A stretch of DNA of 16,217 bases, taken from Clostridiaceae bacterium. Its GTDB lineage: Bacteria; Bacillota; Clostridia; Oscillospirales; Acutalibacteraceae. The stretch lies in assembly GCA_904501675.1 (NCBI GenBank), contig CAJGCL010000037.1:1-16217 (forward strand), written 5' to 3'. The notes under the pieces were generated by a model, which had not been told where the DNA came from, did no database searches, and was given only the letters and a program-made list of their open reading frames with translations. Below are positions 6,882 through 11,935 of this stretch, in pieces (the first letter of the stretch is position 1; the number at the start of each line of letters is the position of its first letter). Position numbers and translations under genes: made by a program.

Positions 6882-7664
6882 TTATTTCCTAGCTAACTGT
6901 AAATCTATTGTATCGTAAATAGTAATTTCTCCACCATGTCGGTTGATTGCTTCTTCTATCTTTGAAAAGAATTTATTTCTGATAGTTTCTTCAATAGCGA
7001 TATGGTCTGAATATGTACCGAGAAGCGTTATATATTCTCTTGCAGTAAATGTGCGTGTGCGATAAAACAACTTATATTGTATATCTGTAAAACCATATTT
7101 CTCTGCAATCAAAGCTCTATCGTGTGCTTGTTTTTCGGTGTATTCAATAGGCGTTTCTGGTTCTTTGTTGTAGTATTTATAATAGTAATCTGCATAAATT
7201 CGGTCAATTTCTTCTGACAGTGCAGGTTTGCCTTTGTCACGATACGGATGGTTTGCAAAGCGGACAAACACACCACCATCTTTAAGCATTTTATAAACCT
7301 TTTTATATCCGATTTCTTCGGGTATCCAATGAAATGCAGAAGCGGAATAAACCAAATCATATTCACCGTTAAAAACAATATCTTCAAATTTTCCCGATAC
7401 CGCAGAAAAGTTCGTAAACTCTTTGAATTTCTCACGGCAGATTTTGCAGAAATTCTCTCCGTAATCAACTGCCATAAGATTGCAACCGGTTTGCAGAAAA
7501 GGTAAGGTTGCCTGACCGCCACCGACACCAACCTCTACAACACAGCTTGTATCATCAATTGGTTTATATTCAAAAATAGTCTGATACAGTTCATCAACAT
7601 ATCCGGGACGAAGTTTTTCGTAGTTGTCGGCAACTGTATCAAAAGTCCAGTTTAAGCTACTCAT
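6882..7664 (-). CDS. Class I SAM-dependent methyltransferase (second of three)
   Basis: A 260-residue methyltransferase of the type starting with FDTVADNYEKLRPGY. SAM-binding motif I is VVEVGVGGGQAT (residues 42-53), motif II LMAVDYGENF, and the post-motif YSASAFHWIP with GYKKVYKMLKDGG is typical of the family. The C-terminal domain (about 150-260) is tyrosine-rich and variable and would set the substrate. AAAGG precedes ATG 7664, which lies 1 base after the stop of the previous methyltransferase. It is only distantly like its two methyltransferase neighbours, so the three are unlikely to be a recent tandem duplication. Confidence 0.9.
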   Translation of the reverse strand: MSSLNWTFDTVADNYEKLRPGYVDELYQTIFEYKPIDDTSCVVEVGVGGGQATLPFLQTGCNLMAVDYGENFCKICREKFKEFTNFSAVSGKFEDIVFNGEYDLVYSASAFHWIPEEIGYKKVYKMLKDGGVFVRFANHPYRDKGKPALSEEIDRIYADYYYKYYNKEPETPIEYTEKQAHDRALIAEKYGFTDIQYKLFYRTRTFTAREYITLLGTYSDHIAIEETIRNKFFSKIEEAINRHGGEITIYDTIDLQLARK

Positions 7665-7665
7665 A

Positions 7666-8409
7666 TTATACCTTTCTCGCTTTTACAATCAAAAATGACG
7701 GCTTGATAAACTCATCATATAACGCAGGCCATTTATCCATTGCCCAAGGTTGTGGTTGAGGTTCACAAACTTCTTCAATTTTGAACCCTGCTTTTGCCAA
7801 AGAGTTTATTGTATCACTGAAAGTTCTGTGATATTTTCTTACACCATCAACATACCAGTGAACATATCTTTCACCTGGTTCATTATAATTCGAAAATGTG
7901 TATGAAACTTTTCTGCCATTTTCATCTTTATTGTAATGTCCGTTGCCATCTATTGTTGCGGTAATAAGCGGATGCTCCTGTGAAAACAAAAGAACACCGT
8001 TTTCGTTGAGTAGCTCATATATATCTTTGCAAAGTTTTTCAAAATCCTCAATATAATGAAAAGCTAAAGAACTGTAAACCAAATCAAATTTCTGGTTAAG
8101 AGTTGATATATCAGTCATACTCATATTTATGTATTCAATATTATCGTGGTGTGCTTCTTCCTTTGCAACAGAAAGCATCTTTTCAGAAATATCAACACCA
8201 ACAACATTACTTGCACCATTTTTTATAAATTCAATGCAATTAGCACCGCAACCACAACCTAAATCTAAAACTATTTTTCCTGTCTGGTCAGGTAGCATTT
8301 CTTTCATTGCAGGTTGTTCCAACATATTATTCGAGTTAATTTCTCTGCTTCTCAATTCGCTGTAACCAGCAAAGAATGTATCATTATCATAAATGTTTTG
8401 ATTACTCAT
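7666..8409 (-). CDS. Class I SAM-dependent methyltransferase (first of three)
   Basis: A 247-residue methyltransferase with the most canonical motif I of the three, VLDLGCGCG (residues 47-55), followed by VVGVDISEKML, the strand FDLVYSSLAFHYIED and LLNENGVLLFSQEHPL. The tail (EVCEPQPQPWAMDKWPALYDEFIKPSFLIVKARK) matches a widespread group of uncharacterised small-molecule methyltransferases. Its ATG lies inside the end of the upstream acetyltransferase gene (8-base overlap, TTATGAGTAA), so the two are translationally coupled. Substrate unknown. Confidence 0.9.
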   Translation of the reverse strand: MSNQNIYDNDTFFAGYSELRSREINSNNMLEQPAMKEMLPDQTGKIVLDLGCGCGANCIEFIKNGASNVVGVDISEKMLSVAKEEAHHDNIEYINMSMTDISTLNQKFDLVYSSLAFHYIEDFEKLCKDIYELLNENGVLLFSQEHPLITATIDGNGHYNKDENGRKVSYTFSNYNEPGERYVHWYVDGVRKYHRTFSDTINSLAKAGFKIEEVCEPQPQPWAMDKWPALYDEFIKPSFLIVKARKV

Positions 8410-9226
8410 AAAGCATTTCCTCTTTTCTGTGTTCAGGCAAAATAAAGCTTATTTCATCATTCGATTTATATATAAAACCTATAATTTTTCCTTGATAATA
8501 TAGAGACTTAAAACTGACGGCGCTGTTCTTCCGTGCGTTCCAAGCCATATTTTTAATATCTTTTCTGCGTAGTTTTCGGTTTGCTTCATTACAATACTCT
8601 TTCCACACACAGTAAATCTCTTTTATCTGTGACTTGTTATAGGGATTTATGCTGATAAAATCTGTAGGCTTTACAAGCTCTAAAATCGCCTTATCAATTT
8701 CCGCAGTATGCTCATTCTGTGTCAAATGCTTACAGTAAACTAAATAATGTCCCCAGCCCTGATTAATGCCTGTGTTACGGTAGCCTACAGCAGTCCAAAA
8801 CGGTATTCCATTAACGGGGTCAGGATATAACAAAACAATTGCGGTTCCGTTATCCCTGAAGATTTTCTCTATGTAATTATTCAGAATTCTGCCATAGCCT
8901 TTTCTTCTGTGTTTCGGTGAAATGTAAAAATCGTTAACCGTGCCGTAGTTGTATGAAATAGAAATAATATCAGATGCTACCGTTGATATTGAAGCAAAAC
9001 CTATAATCTCTTTGCCCGCCTGCAGAACAACAAAATAATCTGAATCACTCTCCGAAACTCTTGAAATGATACCATTAAAAAGATTATAAAACATCTTCTT
9101 ACCACCGGGAGTTTCACCGTGATTACGCAAGGTATGTATTTTATATTCAGCGAAGATTTTGCAAAGATTCTTGTATTGGCTTATATTATCTCTTGTGATA
9201 GTTGTAAAAGTAAATTCAGTATTCAT
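8402..9226 (-). CDS. GNAT-family acetyltransferase with extra C-terminal half-domain; first gene of the operon
   Basis: A 274-residue protein. Residues 1-165 form a complete GNAT domain with motif A DFYISPKHRRKGYGRILN (R107-x-x-G110-x-G112) and a C-terminal strand around PFWTAVGYRNTG. Residues 175-274 are extra: a helix (IKEIYCVWKEYCNEA), then SLYYQGKIIGFIY and ISFILPEHRK, which read like the first half of a second GNAT domain that stops where its CoA-binding loop should begin. It may therefore be a tandem GNAT whose second copy is cut or degenerate. AGAGG precedes ATG 9226, and transcription depends on the leader described at 9252-9421. Substrate unknown. Confidence 0.85.
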   Translation of the reverse strand: MNTEFTFTTITRDNISQYKNLCKIFAEYKIHTLRNHGETPGGKKMFYNLFNGIISRVSESDSDYFVVLQAGKEIIGFASISTVASDIISISYNYGTVNDFYISPKHRRKGYGRILNNYIEKIFRDNGTAIVLLYPDPVNGIPFWTAVGYRNTGINQGWGHYLVYCKHLTQNEHTAEIDKAILELVKPTDFISINPYNKSQIKEIYCVWKEYCNEANRKLRRKDIKNMAWNARKNSAVSFKSLYYQGKIIGFIYKSNDEISFILPEHRKEEMLYE

Positions 9227-9251
9227 AAAAACCTCTTTCTGTAAAAAACAT

Positions 9252-9279
9252 AGGCACCTCCGAAAATACGGAGATGCCT
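9252..9279 (-). terminator. Leader intrinsic terminator (attenuator) upstream of the enzyme operon
   Basis: On the minus strand AGGCATCTCCG and CGGAGGTGCCT form an 11-bp stem (one U-G pair in RNA) with a 6-base loop. The second arm is followed by ATGTTTTTT, a T-run. It lies between the promoter and the first gene, ending about 26 bases before the ATG at 9226, which is the position of a conditional terminator rather than an operon end. Confidence 0.82.
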
Positions 9280-9305
9280 TAATTTACAAAAAGATAAAAA
9301 CTATA

Positions 9306-9362
9306 TCAATCGCAAACGGACAAAACGGCTCTCCTGTTTCGGAAACTAAGATTCATTGTCAT
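9306..9362 (-). CDS. Leader peptide (18 codons) of the enzyme operon
   Basis: A short frame reading MTMNLSFRNRRAVLSVCD then TGA. AGGTGG lies 5 bases before the ATG, and the start is about 25 bases after the predicted transcription start. The DNA around its start (GGACAAAA, 9362-9369) is complementary to its own 3' part (TTTTGTCC, 9318-9325). The adjacent GGAGAGCC (9327-9334) can pair, with a one-base bulge, with the first arm of the terminator (9270-9278). So translation of this frame would decide whether the terminator forms. The peptide resembles no leader I can name. Confidence 0.68.
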   Translation of the reverse strand: MTMNLSFRNRRAVLSVCD

Positions 9363-9392
9363 TTTGTCCACCTGCCTTTCGTTGTTTTTCAT

Positions 9393-9421
9393 ATTGTAAC
9401 AGTTGATTTGAGAGTTGTCAA
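9393..9421 (-). promoter_or_regulatory. Consensus sigma-A promoter of the enzyme operon
   Basis: On the minus strand TTGACA (9416-9421), a 17-base spacer and TACAAT (9393-9398). Transcription would start near 9386 and give a leader of about 160 bases before the first gene. Confidence 0.88.
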
Positions 9422-9450
9422 TGATTAGTATGTTTTTATTGAAATTTTAA

Positions 9451-9465
9451 TAGTAAAGTTTACTA
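9451..9465. promoter_or_regulatory. 15-bp palindrome between divergent transcription units
   Basis: TAGTAAA-G-TTTACTA, perfect in both arms, lies about 30 bases upstream of the minus-strand -35 and about 130 bases upstream of the plus-strand gene at 9595. It could bind a dimeric regulator of either unit; no regulator gene lies next to it. Confidence 0.4.
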
Positions 9466-9557
9466 AATACCAACAATAACATTTATGTAAAAAGTCGAAA
9501 TTTATAAAAGAACAGAAAAATAGTGAAGTGTTCGTGTTTTTTAGACATATATAGATA

Positions 9558-9570
9558 GTGATATTATCAC
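9558..9570. promoter_or_regulatory. 13-bp palindrome upstream of the 9595 gene
   Basis: GTGATA-T-TATCAC, perfect, ending 11 bases before the ribosome site of the plus-strand gene. It contains TATTAT (9562-9567), a possible -10, with a poor match to a -35 (TTAGAC, 15-base spacing). It is an operator candidate or a weak promoter. Confidence 0.35.
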
Positions 9571-9594
9571 AAATATTTAAAAAGGATGGTAATT

Positions 9595-9969
9595 ATGAGA
9601 ATTGCAAACGAATTAGAAAAAGTATGTCAGGTATGTCAAAAACACTTTGATGAACTTAGTGAAGGTAAGGATAAAATATATGTTTTTTCAATTGAACTAG
9701 ATTCCCAATCCATCTGTGGTGGTCTTGGTGACAAGGACACTGACAAAACCTACTACATAACTAAAGAAGGATGGCTTTATAACATCCTAAAAAAAGAATA
9801 TGGATATGGACATTATCCAGATAATGAACTTCAAAATGATTGGAGTTCCACTTCTGCGAAGAGCATCGAACAGGATTTAAATAGCGATAAAGCAACTATG
9901 CACGAAGTTGAAACAGTTATAGATTTCTATAAAAGAATCCGTAAACAATATCCAGACGATTTTAAATAA
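9595..9969 (+). CDS. Hypothetical small cytosolic protein
   Basis: A 124-residue protein I do not recognise. It has no signal peptide or membrane segment. It opens with a helix (NELEKVCQVCQKHFDEL, with two cysteines three apart), continues with strands IYVFSIELDSQSICGGLG and an aromatic stretch (YYITKEGWLYNILKKEYGYGHYP), and ends in a helix MHEVETVIDFYKRIRKQYPDDF. The alpha/beta layout and aromatic, acidic composition resemble small immunity-type or phage-associated proteins, but there is no specific motif, so no function is offered. ATG 9595 is preferred over ATG 9586 because AAGGATGG forms the ribosome site and includes the earlier ATG. It reads away from the enzyme operon and towards the anti-phage pair. 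Confidence 0.7.
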   Translation: MRIANELEKVCQVCQKHFDELSEGKDKIYVFSIELDSQSICGGLGDKDTDKTYYITKEGWLYNILKKEYGYGHYPDNELQNDWSSTSAKSIEQDLNSDKATMHEVETVIDFYKRIRKQYPDDFK

Positions 9970-10006
9970 GTATAAAATGCATGTGTATAGCTATTGAACT
10001 GTCTAC

Positions 10007-10041
10007 AATCCATGAAAAATAAAGCACTTCTTTTATGGATT
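10007..10041 (+). terminator. Hairpin between the two small hypothetical genes
   Basis: AATCCAT-G-AAAA pairs with TTTTATGGATT (10007-10018 with 10031-10041, one bulged base). The downstream tail is A-rich rather than T-rich, so it may weakly terminate the 9595 gene or mark an RNA processing or control site before 10082. Confidence 0.35.
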
Positions 10042-10081
10042 AGTCAAAAAATTTATATAAAAGAAAGGACATAGAACAATA

Positions 10082-10501
10082 GTGAATGATGAAAAGCTAC
10101 AATCTATATTGGAAAGCATAGATTTACATGAATGCGAGCCAATAATCAATGATTACATATACTATTGTAAAAAACCAATCAAAAGTCGTGCTAGCAGAAG
10201 CGATGGTACTTATGGCTATTCTGTAGAAGAACATGAATTTTTGATTATAGCTAACCATAATGAAAAGCAAGGGATAATTTTACGCTGTGGTATAACAGAT
10301 CTTCATTGGCTTGTTTTAAGAAAGTGGAGAAATCAGCACGTGTTGAGCGATGCCTTGCGTACTGGTGTCATCCACAATATTTGGCCAGAGAACACAACCA
10401 TTTCTTGTTGCTATAGTTGGAGAGATAAAATGGTTGATAGACCACAAAAATACGCAATGACTAAACATCTAGCTGCTCTTGCGGGTTTGAATATGAAGTA
10501 A
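10082..10501 (+). CDS. Hypothetical protein (GTG start)
   Basis: A 139-residue protein I do not recognise. It begins at GTG 10082; the only in-frame ribosome site is AAAGGA about 12 bases upstream, rather far, so the start is less certain than the frame. Three cysteines are scattered (C17, C28, and a CC pair near 108). Strands HEFLIIANHNEKQGIILRCGITDLHWLVLRKW suggest a compact beta-rich core, and the C-terminus is a basic helix. No membrane segment. It is followed within 32 bases by a strong terminator, so it closes a two-gene plus-strand unit or stands alone. No function is suggested. Confidence 0.68.
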   Translation: MNDEKLQSILESIDLHECEPIINDYIYYCKKPIKSRASRSDGTYGYSVEEHEFLIIANHNEKQGIILRCGITDLHWLVLRKWRNQHVLSDALRTGVIHNIWPENTTISCCYSWRDKMVDRPQKYAMTKHLAALAGLNMK

Positions 10502-10532
10502 CAGTATCGTAGTTTTATATACTACCACAACA

Positions 10533-10573
10533 AAAAACCGAGTAAACATTTAGTTTGAGTTTACTCGGTTTTT
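10533..10573. terminator. Strong bidirectional intrinsic terminator
   Basis: AAAAACCGAGTAAAC (10533-10547) and GTTTACTCGGTTTTT (10559-10573) form a perfect 15-bp stem with an 11-base loop, with a U-run on either strand. It closes the 10082 gene. Confidence 0.88.
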
Positions 10574-10636
10574 ATATAAGAGCTTTTTAGAGTTTAATCG
10601 TTAGTTGAAACGAATTGAACATTAATTTTTCATGAC

Positions 10637-10656
10637 TATTCTTTGATTATGCAGTA
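10637..10656. repeat. Right copy of the 20-21 bp direct repeat
   Basis: TATTCTTTGATTATGCAGTA, identical to 3210-3230 except for one missing A. Its first half (TTCTTTG, 10639-10645) also forms an inverted repeat with CAAAGAA at 10669-10675, which the left copy lacks. Confidence 0.65.
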
Positions 10657-10678
10657 CAATTTTTGGTACAAAGAAACG

Positions 10679-10706
10679 TTGACTTTTTGATACAATTAGT
10701 TATAAT
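10679..10706 (+). promoter_or_regulatory. Upstream sigma-A-like promoter
   Basis: TTGACT (10679-10684), 16-base spacer, TATAAT (10701-10706). It would add a leader of about 150 bases to the ATPase-protease transcript. Confidence 0.6.
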
Positions 10707-10802
10707 ATATACCAAACAAATGTTCTTTTGAGCGATTTTTCAAATAAAGCTGGACATAATATATAATATATGTAAATGCACACCGTTGGAAGATTTTGTC
10801 CC

Positions 10803-10837
10803 AAACGGGTTGACTTTTGTCCCGTTTTGTGTATAAT
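10803..10837 (+). promoter_or_regulatory. Proximal promoter of the IetAS pair with operator-like repeats
   Basis: TTGACT (10810-10815), 16-base spacer, TATAAT (10832-10837). A 7-bp inverted repeat AAACGGG/CCCGTTT (10803-10809, 10821-10827) brackets the -35. A direct repeat TTTTGTCCC occurs at 10794-10802 and 10815-10823. A DNA-binding protein here would block transcription. Confidence 0.7.
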
Positions 10838-10867
10838 AATATTATAAGAGGCATTAGGAGTGGTATT

Positions 10868-11935
10868 ATGAAAAAACAAAATGTTTTAAACTTAATTAAA
10901 TATCATGTAGAAAGAAATGAAAATGGTTTCAGAAACGAATCTATTAATATTGCAAGATATTTTGATAGCATTGGTGATGATCAATTAGCCGAATATATTA
11001 TGGGACTTATTGCAGAATCTAATTTATATACACCACAAAGCACAGATTTTGAAAGTGAATTTTTAAAACAAATAGATACACGAGCATTAGAACCTTTAAA
11101 TCTACCTACAGAAATAACAGAAGATATAAAAGGAATAATTAATGCAGTTAATCATAACGTAGGCATAAATAAATTTTTGTTTGAGGGATTACCTGGTAGC
11201 GGTAAAACAGAAGCCGCAAAACACATAGCACGTCTGTTAGATAGAACTTTGTTTTGTGTAGATTTTGACAACTTAATTGATAGCAAATTGGGTCAAACAA
11301 ATAAAAATATTTCAAGTGTATTCAATGAAATAAATTTACTTCCACATTCAAATAAAGTTGTTGTTTTATTCGATGAAATAGATGTAATTGCATTAGATAG
11401 GATTAACTCAAACGATGTTCGTGAAATGGGTAGAGTAACATCTACTATCCTTAGAGAACTTGACAGATTAACTGATTTAAATAAAGAAATAGTAATAATA
11501 GCAACAACCAATCTTTTTTCTAATTTTGATAAAGCTTTAATTAGAAGATTTGATGCTGTAATTAATTTCGACAGATACACAAAAGAAGATTTGATTGAAG
11601 TAGCCGAATATTATTTTTCTTCATTTGTAAGAAACTTTAAAGGTATATCTAAAGATACACGTTTATTCAAAAAAATATTGAATTGTGCTGAAACTTTACC
11701 ATATCCTGGAGAATTAAAAAACATAATAAAAACATCATTAGCTTTTAGTGACATTCAATTTGAACATGATTATTTACGTAGACTTTATAATAATTTAATT
11801 GGTAATTTGGACGGAACTGAAATCAACCAATTATACGCTAAAGGATTCACAATACGAGAAATAGAAAAACTTAAAGGTGAATCCAAAAGTAATGTGGCTA
11901 GAAAACTAAACAAAGAGGATGACGAGAATGAATAA
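10868..11935 (+). CDS. ietA: AAA+ ATPase of an IetAS-type anti-phage system
   Basis: A 355-residue AAA+ ATPase. An N-terminal helical region (1-100) precedes Walker A GLPGSGKT (107-114), Walker B VVVLFDEID with D169-E170, sensor-1 ATTN (N215) and RRFD (R226-R227, arginine-finger position). A lid region follows. Residues about 325-350 (YAKGFTIREIEKLKGESKSNVARKL) look like a helix-turn-helix. Start ATG 10868 has AGGAG seven bases upstream; the frame continues 17 codons further but without a ribosome site and across the promoter. The gene overlaps the protease gene by 8 bases. Pairing of a small AAA+ ATPase with a large subtilase is the defining layout of IetAS, reported to protect against phage; the ATPase presumably controls or feeds the protease. 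The symbol rests on domain layout, not a database match. Confidence 0.87.
   Translation: MKKQNVLNLIKYHVERNENGFRNESINIARYFDSIGDDQLAEYIMGLIAESNLYTPQSTDFESEFLKQIDTRALEPLNLPTEITEDIKGIINAVNHNVGINKFLFEGLPGSGKTEAAKHIARLLDRTLFCVDFDNLIDSKLGQTNKNISSVFNEINLLPHSNKVVVLFDEIDVIALDRINSNDVREMGRVTSTILRELDRLTDLNKEIVIIATTNLFSNFDKALIRRFDAVINFDRYTKEDLIEVAEYYFSSFVRNFKGISKDTRLFKKILNCAETLPYPGELKNIIKTSLAFSDIQFEHDYLRRLYNNLIGNLDGTEINQLYAKGFTIREIEKLKGESKSNVARKLNKEDDENE

Larger units (their letters stand above)
10574..10867. other. About 290-base non-coding stretch: repeat copy, two promoters, operator-like repeats
   Basis: No gene is seen here. It holds the right copy of the direct repeat, an upstream promoter at 10679-10706, an AT-rich run (10750-10775) and the proximal promoter with repeats at 10793-10837. 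Confidence 0.65.

Noticed and set aside
5595..6887. Repeated AAATAAGGTGAT (6107-6118, 6876-6887; similar at 5595-5606) as cassette recombination sites
   Set aside because: Explained by shared ribosome sites overlapping the TAA stops of tightly packed genes; too short to call attachment sites.
6113..8409. Three adjacent methyltransferases as a recent tandem duplication
   Set aside because: Their motif I sequences (LGLASGGG, VEVGVGGG, LDLGCGCG) and the rest of the proteins are too different.
9327..9341. R8-N9-R10 in the leader peptide as a macrolide arrest (+X+) motif
   Set aside because: Such motifs do cause macrolide stalling in known leaders, but a ribosome stopped there would cover the anti-terminator segment, so it does not fit the simple model; the inducer is left open.
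10745..10780. AT-rich run upstream of IetAS as a replication origin or iteron set
   Set aside because: No repeated iterons or initiator gene nearby; low-complexity TA runs only.
10817..10867. 17-codon N-terminal extension of the AAA+ ATPase
   Set aside because: It overlaps the proximal promoter and lacks a ribosome site; AGGAG precedes ATG 10868.
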